A DNA stretch of 64,000 nt from Deltaproteobacteria bacterium ADurb.Bin207. GTDB lineage: Bacteria > Myxococcota_A > Polyangia > Polyangiales > Polyangiaceae. The notes beneath the pieces were generated by a model. That model was not told where the DNA came from and did not search any database. It saw nothing but the letters and a program-made list of their open reading frames with translations. The stretch lies in NCBI GenBank assembly GCA_002070115.1, contig MWCO01000005.1, forward strand, positions 1-64,000, given 5' to 3'. Of the stretch, positions 52,393-61,203 are shown piece by piece (the first letter of the stretch is position 1; each line of letters begins with the position of its first letter). Both the position numbers and the translations under genes were made by a program.

Positions 52393-53910
52393 ATGTGTCC
52401 ATCGATCCGTGTTGGTGTTGCGAGCCTGTTGACCGCATTCGTCGTGACTGTCGGATCCGTGGCTCATGCGAAAGATGGCGGGCCTGCGTGGCCCGAGGCC
52501 GGCACGGATTCCGGTCCATCCACCATCACTCCTGGAGCCATTCTCGCCTATTATTGCGGCGATGCGGACATGCAATGCATGATGGCTCCCATCGAGTTCG
52601 AGCATGTCCATGACTTGGCACCGTGGCTTCCGGACTGGGATACAGGGTGGGTTCCCAAGAACTTCGAACAGCTTCAGGTTCGTTTCACGCTGAAAATCCC
52701 AGCCGATACGGAAGTCAAGATGGGCGGAAAGTTCCGCGCTACGTGGCCTTCGCCCATCACCATGGCCACGCCAGGAGACCGTTTCAACGGCTTTTTGAAG
52801 ATTGATTATGGCCTTATCGTGAAAGCCGAGGGCAAGATCGACGTGTCGGTTTTGGGCCAACACATCACGTGGCAAGACCCCTTACCGTATGTGCCTGAGG
52901 TCGATTTTCACTTGCTCGGTCAGAATCAATTCGATTCCTGGGCATTCAAACCAGACACGGTCACCGCGAGCGCGTTCACCAAACAGATTCGACTCTTTAG
53001 AATCAACGTATTGTACCTCGCCAAAATTCCGAAAGAGATTGCCGAAGGCGGCGTGGAACTCGACGTGCGAGGAGAGCTTCAGGCCACGTATTTCACAGAA
53101 AAAATGGTGATTGATCCCACGGTAGCCCCCATCACCACGGCAGGAGGTGAGACGCTCCATAACTTCGTGGGTGGTCCTTACGTTGAAGTGGATGTCCATC
53201 CCGAAGGACGGATCGACTACGATGGCATCATCCATCTCATCCCAGCCTTTTACATCGAGGTATTGGGCAAGGATTTCAAGATTCCGTTTTACGATTACCC
53301 ATTGAATATCACGGACTTGCTCAATCTGAATTTGGCGAGCAAGATCGTTTTCAAAAAGGTCCGGATCCATGTACCGCTTCCCGACATTCCTGCCTTCGAA
53401 CAGCCTGCGATCATGGACTTTGGTAAGGTCCCCGTGGGTTCCGGAGAAAAGCTTGCCATCGTGATTCCGAATTACGGAGAAGCCAAAGCACGAGCCGTCG
53501 GCGAGGTGGAAGCATCCAAAGCCAATATATTCAAGATGCTGTCGTCCGCGACGATGATCAACCCCGGGCAGAGCGGGGAGATGGTCGTCCGGTTCACGCC
53601 CAAAAAGATTGGGAAATATGAAGCCAAGCTTACGGTGCGCTCGAATGATCCGGACCTGCCGGAGCAGACTGTGATGCTCAAAGGGCAAGCGCTCGACCCG
53701 AATGACCCTGACTTGCCCGAGAAAGATGCCGGTAAGGATACTAAGATTCCGGAGGCTTCCGGTTCGTCTGAGGATGTACAAGACGATGGTGGCTGCGGAT
53801 GTCGGCTCGCGCCCCACCAAACGTCGACGTCGTGGTTGGGTTTGCTTGGATTGACCGTGCTTGGTGTTGCCAGAAGGCGAAGCCGAGTTCAGAAAATGCA
53901 AAGGGTTTAG
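52393..53910 (+). CDS. surface protein with ASH-type domain and MYXO-CTERM-like tail (first of two paralogues)
   Basis: 505 residues. A signal peptide (GVASLLTAFVVTVGSVAHAK) leads to a beta-rich region with DTGWVPKNFEQLQVRFTLKI, repeated transitions and a C-terminal ASH/HYDIN-type Ig domain (DFGKVPVGSGEKLAIVIPNY ... KIGKYEAKLTVRSNDPDLPE). The protein ends with DGGCGCR, a short linker, a hydrophobic helix (SWLGLLGLTVLGVA) and RRRSR. A Gly-Cys motif, helix and Arg cluster is the layout of MYXO-CTERM sorting tails, cleaved and possibly lipidated by a rhombosortase/archaeosortase-like system. The next gene is a paralogue with the same layout. Confidence 0.82.
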   Translation: MCPSIRVGVASLLTAFVVTVGSVAHAKDGGPAWPEAGTDSGPSTITPGAILAYYCGDADMQCMMAPIEFEHVHDLAPWLPDWDTGWVPKNFEQLQVRFTLKIPADTEVKMGGKFRATWPSPITMATPGDRFNGFLKIDYGLIVKAEGKIDVSVLGQHITWQDPLPYVPEVDFHLLGQNQFDSWAFKPDTVTASAFTKQIRLFRINVLYLAKIPKEIAEGGVELDVRGELQATYFTEKMVIDPTVAPITTAGGETLHNFVGGPYVEVDVHPEGRIDYDGIIHLIPAFYIEVLGKDFKIPFYDYPLNITDLLNLNLASKIVFKKVRIHVPLPDIPAFEQPAIMDFGKVPVGSGEKLAIVIPNYGEAKARAVGEVEASKANIFKMLSSATMINPGQSGEMVVRFTPKKIGKYEAKLTVRSNDPDLPEQTVMLKGQALDPNDPDLPEKDAGKDTKIPEASGSSEDVQDDGGCGCRLAPHQTSTSWLGLLGLTVLGVARRRSRVQKMQRV

Positions 53911-53925
53911 GAGGCAAAGTTTTTC

Positions 53926-55512
53926 ATGCGCTATTCTTATCGGATGCCGAGGGCCTCACGCACTGCACTGCTTCTTTGGATTACGACCACGTCTGTGCTT
54001 GCCGCCTCCTGGTCTTTTGCACAAGACGGCGGAGCGGGAGCCGGCGGAGCGGGGGGCTCCGGCGGTGGAACGAGCTTACCCTGTGATCCAAACACCCTTT
54101 GGTGCTCGAACGGTGCCATGGCACAAATCGTCGAGTCTTCCGACCGACTTCAAGGGGATATCGACACCGGCTGGATACCGGCTTGCAAACCCGCCACCTC
54201 TACCGGGCATTGCAAAGACGAAAAAATCCAATTCCGTGCCCAGCTTGCCTTCGACAAAATCAAAACTGGCGGGCCCATTTACACCATCGACATGAAGAAG
54301 GGGACGAAAGTCGATGCTCGATGGCCGGACACCGATTGGATCGACCTGACGTTACCATCAGGGGGAGCAACCGACGGCACGTTCAAAGTAGCGCATACCC
54401 TGACGCCCGAAATCGCACTGTATATCGATACACCCGTATATACCGGCGAGATCAAGATGGATGCCTCCGTGCTCATCAACTATCTGCCAAACGCCCAATT
54501 CAACTACACAGCGTTGAACTCAACCAAGTTCCGGCCATGGGCCTTCGACTTGGTAACGCTCAACGTCAAAGGAAGCGATCTCAATAACTCGAAGCTCTTT
54601 GGCATTACCTTTGGGCAAATCACCGATATTCTCGGCGTCAACGGTATCGATGATTACGTCGATGGTTCGTTCAGTTTCAATGCCACTACGGACACGGACT
54701 TCAAATACCAAACCACGCAAGTCAACATCAGCGGAGCTACCGGCCCGATCACCTACGCCGACGGAAAAACGCAGGTCATGAGTCCCGATGGGGACTACCT
54801 CGAGGTGCAAGGCAACACACAAGGCGTCTTGCGATACTCGGGCACCATCGAATTTCTGCCCGTGATCAACATCAATTCGATTGGTGGTGTTGGCGTGAGC
54901 CTGAACTTCCCGATCAGTGTCGGAATGAAGTATAAATTCGGCTCCGGCGCCATCCCCGTCTCCTTCCCCAACGAACTCGTTCATATCCCCCTGCCGAACG
55001 TTTTCGTTCCCTCGACCCCCAGAAACTTCGGAACCGTATCGACGGGGTCCAAATCCGAGACCCAGAAGGTGACCATCGAAAACTCCGGCGAATTAGGAGC
55101 TTTGCTCGAGTTTTCCAGCAGCAGTTCCCAATTCAAAATCGTCGGCGCCAACGCCATGGAACTGGCCCCCGATGGGGATAGCTACGATCTCGAAATCCGT
55201 TTTCAACCCACCAAGTCCGGCAAACAAACCGGAAAAATCATCGTAAAAAGCAACGATCCGGATACACCAACCCAAGAGTTCAACGTCACTGGCTATGGTG
55301 AAGGCGCGGATTTGCCCGATCCGGATCCAGATCCAGAGGAAGGCACCGGAGGCAAAGGCGGCGGCTCCTCCTCCTCAGGCTCCGTATACGACAATTCTTC
55401 GGACGACGGCGGATGCGGATGTCGCGTCCCGTCGCAAGCACAAGGCTCCGCCGCGGCCTCCTTGGCGCTCCTTGGTCTTGTCGCCATTGGCCTTCGGAGG
55501 CGTCGACGATAA
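53926..55512 (+). CDS. surface protein, second ASH/MYXO-CTERM-like paralogue
   Basis: 528 residues. Signal peptide, then a Gly/Ala-rich lead with DTGWIPACKPATSTGHCKDE, matching the DTGWVP position of the upstream paralogue, a shared mid-region (ILGVNGIDDYVDGSFSFNAT) and the ASH domain (NFGTVSTGSKSETQKVTIEN, KIIVKSNDPDTPTQEFNVTG). A Gly/Ser-rich linker is followed by DDGGCGCR, a hydrophobic helix and RRRRR. GGAGG sits 12 bases upstream of ATG 53926, and the gap from the previous gene is 15 bases, so the pair is an operon. Relation is by layout and short motifs; most of the sequence has diverged. Confidence 0.85.
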   Translation: MRYSYRMPRASRTALLLWITTTSVLAASWSFAQDGGAGAGGAGGSGGGTSLPCDPNTLWCSNGAMAQIVESSDRLQGDIDTGWIPACKPATSTGHCKDEKIQFRAQLAFDKIKTGGPIYTIDMKKGTKVDARWPDTDWIDLTLPSGGATDGTFKVAHTLTPEIALYIDTPVYTGEIKMDASVLINYLPNAQFNYTALNSTKFRPWAFDLVTLNVKGSDLNNSKLFGITFGQITDILGVNGIDDYVDGSFSFNATTDTDFKYQTTQVNISGATGPITYADGKTQVMSPDGDYLEVQGNTQGVLRYSGTIEFLPVININSIGGVGVSLNFPISVGMKYKFGSGAIPVSFPNELVHIPLPNVFVPSTPRNFGTVSTGSKSETQKVTIENSGELGALLEFSSSSSQFKIVGANAMELAPDGDSYDLEIRFQPTKSGKQTGKIIVKSNDPDTPTQEFNVTGYGEGADLPDPDPDPEEGTGGKGGGSSSSGSVYDNSSDDGGCGCRVPSQAQGSAAASLALLGLVAIGLRRRRR

Positions 55513-55635
55513 CCCTTCGCGGCCTTTCTCCGCAGATGCGAACGCCACGATTCCTTGATAAGGTTTCGCGGGCACGGGTTCTGCCGTACTGTTTCATCCC
55601 ATCATGATCGCTTTCAACCCAATACCAGCATTGGC

Positions 55636-56244
55636 ATGGGAGGATGCTTGACTATCAAGGATACGAAAAAACACGGCGCGTCTCACGACAACCCCACGGA
55701 ACACAGCCCCCGACGAAACGCTCGACCGGTGCTGCGCGTCTCTCATGGCACGAAACAATCCGATGCTCGTCCGGCTCCACCACGAGTTGGCGTTGCCAGG
55801 ACTTCGACACCACCAGGTCCACAAGACGAACCTTTTCGGCCTCCCCGTCGTAAACGAGCCACCGCCGAACGCCATTCCTCGGATACCGTTCACACAGCCC
55901 TTGCCATTGCTCGTGCCGCGCTGGAGAAAAAAGCCCTCAATCTCGAAATCATCGATCTCGTTGGAAAAGCCGATTACGCCGATTACCTCGTTCTCATGTC
56001 CGCCAACTCCGATCGGCATGTGCGCGCCATCGCCGAAGAAATCGTGAACGAACTGCGAAAACAAAAAAAACGACCGCTATCCGTAGAAGGATTGAATGTG
56101 GGGACCTGGGTTCTTCTCGATTTCGGTGATGTGGTCGTTCACGTATTTCAAAGCGCAACCCGCGCACTATACGACATCGACGGCCTTTGGCTCGATGCCG
56201 CTCGCGTCCCTGTTTCCGCGGAGCCAACCGCGGAACAATCCTGA
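55636..56244 (+). CDS. rsfS: ribosomal silencing factor RsfS with long N-terminal extension
   Basis: 202 residues from ATG 55636 (TTG 55648 is an alternative behind GGGAGG). The C-terminal 115 residues are RsfS: DTVHTALAIARAALEKKALN, VGKADYADYLVLMSANSDRH, VEGLNVGTWVLLDFGDVVVH and ALYDIDGLWLDAARV. It binds uL14 and blocks 50S-30S joining during starvation. The first 80 residues are a Pro/Arg-rich, poorly ordered extension not found in typical RsfS. rlmH follows 12 bases later, a common pairing. Confidence 0.88.
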   Translation: MGGCLTIKDTKKHGASHDNPTEHSPRRNARPVLRVSHGTKQSDARPAPPRVGVARTSTPPGPQDEPFRPPRRKRATAERHSSDTVHTALAIARAALEKKALNLEIIDLVGKADYADYLVLMSANSDRHVRAIAEEIVNELRKQKKRPLSVEGLNVGTWVLLDFGDVVVHVFQSATRALYDIDGLWLDAARVPVSAEPTAEQS

Positions 56245-56256
56245 TCCGGATAGATC

Positions 56257-56694
56257 GTGCGATTGCTCATCATCGCGGCTGGAAAAATCAAAGAACGCGG
56301 ACTTCGCGACCTCATTGATGATTACCTCGATCGAGTCGGACGCCACGTTCGATGTCAAGAAGTAGAACTGCGCGACACCAAAGACATGGAATCCTCCTTC
56401 CGATCGTCGATTCCTCCGGATGCGTTCACCATCGCCTTGGAAGTCGATGGCGAAGCGCTCACCAGTGAGCAGTTGTCTCGTCTGATGGTCAAGCGCGGAA
56501 GCGAAAACAAAGGAATCGTGGCGTTCTTGATCGGTGGAGCCGATGGGCTTCCCCCTCGCTTGTCCCAACAGGCCCATATGCGTTTGAGCCTGTCGAAGAT
56601 GACGCTTGCCCACCGCGTGGCTCGGGTCGTGCTTGCAGAACAGCTTTATCGAGCGGTATCCATCTGGAAAGGCGAACCCTACCACCGCCCATGA
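56257..56694 (+). CDS. rlmH: RlmH, 23S rRNA pseudouridine1915 N3-methyltransferase
   Basis: 145 residues, GTG start at 56257. The SPOUT fold and RlmH motifs are present: RLLIIAAGKIKERGL, FTIALEVDGEALTSEQLS, VAFLIGGADGLPPRLSQQAH and VARVVLAEQLYRAVSI with the C-terminal YHR (here YHRP). It methylates pseudouridine 1915 in 23S rRNA. Family length is about 155. Its stop overlaps an ATG of the next frame. Confidence 0.92.
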   Translation: MRLLIIAAGKIKERGLRDLIDDYLDRVGRHVRCQEVELRDTKDMESSFRSSIPPDAFTIALEVDGEALTSEQLSRLMVKRGSENKGIVAFLIGGADGLPPRLSQQAHMRLSLSKMTLAHRVARVVLAEQLYRAVSIWKGEPYHRP

Positions 56695-56726
56695 CCCCCC
56701 ACGAATCATCATCGACGAGGAATCTC

Positions 56727-58160
56727 ATGACAACCCCAGGGCCTGATGAATCCGAAACCCGAGAAGCGTTGGCGGCGGCAGCCCAATGGGTCGCCACCTA
56801 CCTTCAAGAATCCCATCGCTATCCCGTCCTTTCCACGATTCGTCCCGGGCAGATCGCTCAGAGCCTCGCGCAACATCCACCAGAGCATGGCGAGCGACTC
56901 GAAAAGCTGCTGCGCGATGTCGATACGCTCATCATGCCCGGCATCACGCATTGGAATCATCCAGGATTCTTCGCCTACTTCGGCATCACCGGTTCCGCAC
57001 CTGGCGTGATGGGAGAATTCATTGCCGCAGCGCTCAACGTCAATGCCATGTTGTGGCGAACCTCACCCGCTGCCACGGAACTCGAACAACGCACCCTTCG
57101 TTGGGTCGCGCAAATGATGGGCCTCCCTGACACCTTTTTTGGCGAGATCCTCGACACGGCTTCCAGCTCCACGTTCTGCGCTCTTGCCGCCGCACGCGAG
57201 GCCGCGGGACTCGATATTCGTAACCGCGGGATGGCCGGCCGTTCCGACCTGCCTCCCCTGGCGATCTACACCTCCTCCGAAGCCCATAGCTCCGTCGACA
57301 AAGCCGCCATTGCCCTCGGTTTTGGCCGGGATTTCACCCGGCGTATCGAAGTGGATGACGCCTATCGTATGCGGCCGGACCGTCTATCCCAGGCCATCGA
57401 ATCCGACCTGGCCAAGGGTATCCGTCCGATTGCCGTGGTGGCCACGACAGGCACGACATCCACGACAAGCGTGGACCCCGTCCGAGCCATCGCAGATATC
57501 TGTCAACAACACGACCTTTGGCTACACGTCGATGCCGCTTATGGCGGAAGCGCCGCCATCGTCCCCGAATTGCGCTGGGTCCTCGAGGGTTGCGAGCGCG
57601 CCGACTCGCTGGTGACCAATCCGCATAAGTGGATGCTCACGCCCATCGATTGCAGTCTGTTGTACACACGCCACCCCGATGCCTTGAAACGGGCCTTTTC
57701 GCTGGTCGCTGATTATCTTGCCACCGACGACGGAGATGTCACCAACCTGATGGACTATGGTCTGGCATTGGGACGTCGTTTTCGATCGCTGAAGCTCTGG
57801 TTCGTCATTCGGGCTTATGGTCGATCGGGAATCGCCCACATCATCGAGCGTCACGTGGCGTTGGCGAATGAACTCGCAACGCAAATCGACGATACTCCCG
57901 GCTGGGAACGACTGGCCCCTACCCCACTTTCTACCGTGTGTTTTCGCCATGTTCCCCCATCGCTGAAAGACGCGGACGCGCACAACCAGGCGATCGTGAA
58001 CAAGGTCAATGCCTCGGGGGAGGTGTTCGTATCCTCGACCAAACTGCGAGGTTCTTTCGCCATTCGACTGGCCATCGGCAACGCCTCCACGCGGCGCCAA
58101 CACGTGCAGCGAGCTTGGGAATTGCTACAAAAGGCCGCGGCCGAAACGTCCTCTCCATGA
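56727..58160 (+). CDS. PLP-dependent group II decarboxylase, aromatic-L-amino-acid type
   Basis: 477 residues from ATG 56727, with GAGGAA seven bases upstream; an earlier ATG at 56691 overlaps rlmH. Group II decarboxylase motifs are clear: FFAYFGITGSAPGVMGEFIA, the PLP Lys in TNPHKWML, HVDAAYGGSA and TSSEAHSSVDKAA. Substrate-pocket residues resemble aromatic-L-amino-acid decarboxylases (DOPA, tryptophan or tyrosine). No partner gene indicates which amine is made. Shares direction with rsfS-rlmH and may be cotranscribed. Confidence 0.9.
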   Translation: MTTPGPDESETREALAAAAQWVATYLQESHRYPVLSTIRPGQIAQSLAQHPPEHGERLEKLLRDVDTLIMPGITHWNHPGFFAYFGITGSAPGVMGEFIAAALNVNAMLWRTSPAATELEQRTLRWVAQMMGLPDTFFGEILDTASSSTFCALAAAREAAGLDIRNRGMAGRSDLPPLAIYTSSEAHSSVDKAAIALGFGRDFTRRIEVDDAYRMRPDRLSQAIESDLAKGIRPIAVVATTGTTSTTSVDPVRAIADICQQHDLWLHVDAAYGGSAAIVPELRWVLEGCERADSLVTNPHKWMLTPIDCSLLYTRHPDALKRAFSLVADYLATDDGDVTNLMDYGLALGRRFRSLKLWFVIRAYGRSGIAHIIERHVALANELATQIDDTPGWERLAPTPLSTVCFRHVPPSLKDADAHNQAIVNKVNASGEVFVSSTKLRGSFAIRLAIGNASTRRQHVQRAWELLQKAAAETSSP

Positions 58161-58211
58161 CCGCGACCATTACATAACCTGTTGTTTTTATTATTCTATT
58201 CCCTCGGGTTA

Positions 58212-58817
58212 TCACAGGTTGCGATACACCACGATACGAACCACCGAAGCGCGACCTTGATGATAGCGCCCCTCGCGCAACTCCACTTCCTGTTGTTCCA
58301 ATCGTTCGATGCGACCCATCGCGAAGTCTTGTCGCAAATCGTCGATCCGCACCAGCATGGTAGGGTCCTTGGGTCCCCCCGAAGAAAAGCGGAGTTGATC
58401 GCTTGAAAAGTATTCAGCGATGAACACACCGTGGGGACGTAGCGCGCGCAGCGCCGCGTGATGCATCCGGATTCGTTCTTTCGGGGGCAAGTGAACGAAG
58501 ATGGCGATGACACCATCGTATCGGTTTTCTTCGGGCTCGAACGTTGTCAGGTCCGCGAGGATGGGTTCGACACGCACGCCTTGAGCCCGTGCCAATTCTC
58601 GGGTGCGCTGCAGACCAGCGCTCGCATAATCGAGTGCGCTGACGTTCATTCCTCGTTTGGCGAGAAACACGGCATTGCGCCCCTCCCCTTCCCCCAGACA
58701 CAGCACGTCGGCCGCGGGAACGAAACGGTTTACCTCGGAAACGAGAAAGTCATTCGGTTCGGTCCCATACGCGGGCTCATTTTCAGCGTATCGCTTGTTC
58801 CAGAAATCGACGCTCAT
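58212..58817 (-). CDS. TehB-like SAM-dependent methyltransferase
   Basis: 201 residues from ATG 58817 (SVDFWNKRYAENEPAYGTEP). Class I motifs: VLCLGEGEGRNAVFLAKRG (motif I), VSALDYASAGL, and YDGVIAIFVHLPPKERI. The order and length match TehB-type methyltransferases, some of which act on tellurite or other small acceptors; many are annotated so without evidence. The ribosome binding site AAAGGAG is 12 bases from the ATG, rather far. The N-terminal extension in the longer frame is Arg/Ser-rich and is likely non-coding. Confidence 0.85.
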   Translation of the reverse strand: MSVDFWNKRYAENEPAYGTEPNDFLVSEVNRFVPAADVLCLGEGEGRNAVFLAKRGMNVSALDYASAGLQRTRELARAQGVRVEPILADLTTFEPEENRYDGVIAIFVHLPPKERIRMHHAALRALRPHGVFIAEYFSSDQLRFSSGGPKDPTMLVRIDDLRQDFAMGRIERLEQQEVELREGRYHQGRASVVRIVVYRNL

Positions 58818-58927
58818 CGATGGTCGGCGCTCCTTTGGCCCTCCGATGCCGAACGGATGCTCGAGGTTGCCAACCAGCGGCCTCTCCAACACAGACGATG
58901 ATCGATAGACAAAGGTGCGACGAGCGT

Positions 58928-59623
58928 TCAACGACGCCATCCCGCGGGCGCTCCGAGGGCGGAAACGATACGAATGGCGCTCGAGCGAGACATCGCCCCT
59001 GGGTTCAACCCTGGTTTTCCTTCCGGAACCGGCTCTTTTCGTTTTTCGAAATACGCCTGCCATACCTGATGCGGATAGCTCGAACCGGGTTTTCGAAACG
59101 TCATCGGTTGAAGCTCGAACACGGCTTGCCCCGCGTTGGCTTCCACGAAGATGTCGTACAGCAGTTCGGAGCAATAATACGCCCCATTGTTCATCATAAA
59201 TGCTTCATCGTAGGGCATACCAAGACGCTTTCGCGCAGCTTGGATGGCGGGGGAAATCAAATGACGAAGGGGAGGACGAAGGCGGCCCACCAACACCTTG
59301 GGTTGCCCTTGCGCATCATGACTCCTGGACAGCAATTGCTGCACGGGGACTTCCACGACCCCTTGTGCATAAGCCTCGATCACCCATACATCACCGTCTT
59401 GCACGCGCGAGACGATGGCCACGTGGGATAGCGATGCTCCGTGAGCGCCCTGCGTGACGGCTTCGATGGCATCGCAAAGGGGGCCGCAATCGAGGTCTTG
59501 AAACAAGATATCACCCACTTCGAAGTGAAACGGCTCCGAAGGGGAAACAGGGCGACAGGCAGGCATCATCATCAGGCTCGAGGCAAAGACGATCTCAAAC
59601 GCCAACGATAAAGCGCGAGACAT
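58928..59623 (-). CDS. YiiX/YebB-like NlpC/P60-superfamily lipoprotein
   Basis: 231 residues from ATG 59623. A lipoprotein signal (SLAFEIVFASSLMMMPACRP) is followed by the permuted papain-like fold of the YiiX family: FEVGDILFQ, SLSHVAIVSRVQDGDVWVIE and GAYYCSELLYDIF with the Cys nucleophile. YiiX-type proteins cut amide or lipid bonds in the envelope. It lies 81 bases downstream of the cytochrome-like gene on the same strand. Confidence 0.82.
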   Translation of the reverse strand: MSRALSLAFEIVFASSLMMMPACRPVSPSEPFHFEVGDILFQDLDCGPLCDAIEAVTQGAHGASLSHVAIVSRVQDGDVWVIEAYAQGVVEVPVQQLLSRSHDAQGQPKVLVGRLRPPLRHLISPAIQAARKRLGMPYDEAFMMNNGAYYCSELLYDIFVEANAGQAVFELQPMTFRKPGSSYPHQVWQAYFEKRKEPVPEGKPGLNPGAMSRSSAIRIVSALGAPAGWRR

Positions 59624-59704
59624 CCACTGCCGTTTCGACGACCCATTCCCGATCGCGGGCTGAAAGCAGCTTCGAGCGCCCGTCTTCGTTACCCACGGCA
59701 CGGT

Positions 59705-60010
59705 TCATCGCTCCCGCGATTTCGAGTCGGCGGCCAAATAGTCGAGCATCTCGGCCCACTCGGCCTCGGAGAGTTTGACGCGCGAACGATGGCGCTTCAG
59801 TTCGGCTTCGAGCTCGTCGCGAGGCATCGAACCGGGCTCGATGCGCGTATGACACGATCCGCATTTGGACTTGTGGATGGCGGCGATTTTGGCGAATCGT
59901 TCCGGTTTCTCGGCATCGGTTTTCGGTGGAGTCGAGGTTCCGCACCCAAGCGCTGGCAATCCCAGCCCAAGCAAAAACGGCATGCACAAGACGGTCATGA
60001 CCTTGTTCAT
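59705..60010 (-). CDS. small c-type-cytochrome-like lipoprotein
   Basis: 101 residues from ATG 60010. The lipoprotein signal ends at GLGLPALGCG. A single CGSCH (CXXCH haem site) follows, and a Met (PGSMPRDELEAELKRHRSRV) lies at a plausible distance for an axial ligand. One helix (SEAEWAEMLDYLA) closes the fold. It is shorter than typical monohaem cytochromes, so it may be a diheme-cytochrome-derived fragment or small electron carrier. Its start overlaps the stop of the upstream barrel-like gene by 4 bases, so the two are coupled. Confidence 0.75.
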   Translation of the reverse strand: MNKVMTVLCMPFLLGLGLPALGCGTSTPPKTDAEKPERFAKIAAIHKSKCGSCHTRIEPGSMPRDELEAELKRHRSRVKLSEAEWAEMLDYLAADSKSRER

Positions 60011-60876
60011 AGCTGCAACCCTACGACACTGCGTATCCACACGTGACCATACTTATCATCGGGCTGCACCGCACGCTTCATCCCATCGAGTCGCGCGTAG
60101 GCCGCCGTGGACCACCACAATTTTCCCCAGATGAAGGCGAAGGCGGGCCCGACGAAATGGTGCGGATCGGCGTTGAAGCCGTCTTTGCCGAGCTTGGCAT
60201 GCATCCAATACTCCGCTCCCAATCGAAACACGGGAGTCAACGCATAGCTCGCTCCGAACGTCGGGTTCAGGATGGGATAGACTCGTTCTGAATAGCGCTC
60301 TATCTCCTGTTCGAACCATAGATTCGTGATGAGCTGGAGTTGGCCGATATCCTTTTCGAGAATAATTTTTTGCTCGAACTCCAACTCATGCCGTAGTTCA
60401 GCGACTTCGAGGTAAAAAGCGACGTCCACCGGCCAATCCCCAGCTTCCGCCAGACGGAAGCGCACCCGCTGCTTGGTGCCATCCAGACCGAGCGCTCCCC
60501 CAGGTTTTTGCGAGTATTGAAGGTAAAACGCGAACTCGAACCGGTCGCTCAGACCGTATTCAAATTCCGTCTGAAGCTTGTATCTCGGTTCCCATTGCTT
60601 TTTGCCATCGCTGTCCAACATGCGAATCGGAGTCGCATCCACGTATTGTTCGATCTCCAATTCGTCCTCCGATAGCGTTGCGTACGGATACGTAAACGGC
60701 AGCGGTCTCGGATTGGCCCGCGCGTCAGGCACCAGCACCAGCGACAAGGTCACGCCCCCCACAACCGCAAAAACTCGTCGAATATGCAGGATGGAGCGGG
60801 GTTCGAAGCATGAACTTTTCCTGACTTCTCCCCATAACCGCAGCAATTCAAAAGGCTTTCGTTCGTATTTTCCCAT
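60007..60876 (-). CDS. secreted, probably outer-membrane barrel-like protein of unknown function
   Basis: 289 residues from ATG 60876, with GGAGA upstream; ATG 60891 is an alternative. A rather late signal segment (RRVFAVVGGVTLSLVLVPDA) precedes a region of about 20 amphipathic strands (YKLQTEFEYGLSDRFEFAFY, DVAFYLEVAELRHELEFEQK, ITNLWFEQEIERYSERVYPI) with an aromatic end (HVWIRSVVGLQL). This is the layout of an outer-membrane barrel. The family is not one I can name. It is the first of a coupled pair with the cytochrome-like lipoprotein, suggesting a redox- or metal-related envelope unit. Confidence 0.7.
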   Translation of the reverse strand: MGKYERKPFELLRLWGEVRKSSCFEPRSILHIRRVFAVVGGVTLSLVLVPDARANPRPLPFTYPYATLSEDELEIEQYVDATPIRMLDSDGKKQWEPRYKLQTEFEYGLSDRFEFAFYLQYSQKPGGALGLDGTKQRVRFRLAEAGDWPVDVAFYLEVAELRHELEFEQKIILEKDIGQLQLITNLWFEQEIERYSERVYPILNPTFGASYALTPVFRLGAEYWMHAKLGKDGFNADPHHFVGPAFAFIWGKLWWSTAAYARLDGMKRAVQPDDKYGHVWIRSVVGLQL

Positions 60877-61203
60877 GTCTGTTTTCTCCATGCCGACGAC
60901 CCATCCCCATGCATGGCGATACGCCGAACGCCTACCAAAGCTGTGAACAGCCCAGTTTGCGCAAGACCGCTTCACAACGGCTTGTCGCGCCTCTGGTGCC
61001 GAAAGGTGCGACGTCAACCTCTCGAGGCAGGGAGAAAAATCACCCGAGCGGAATCGTCGAATTGCCTTTGATACTCCAGCTTCGTGACAGTCCGCGAAAT
61101 CGTTCTTCTTGACCTCGACAAGGAATCACAATCGAAGCCGCAGTCACTGACGTCTCTGTAATATTTTATTAATAATCCTGGTTTCCGAATAAATCCGAGC
61201 GTT
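60877..61203. other. 327-base spacer, AT-rich near 61150-61190; no gene seen
   Basis: No convincing coding frame. The stretch TAATATTTTATTA around 61157-61173 is AT-rich and partly self-complementary; it may be the promoter of the barrel-like gene or the end of the HAD gene's transcript. No T-run terminator is clear. Confidence 0.35.
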
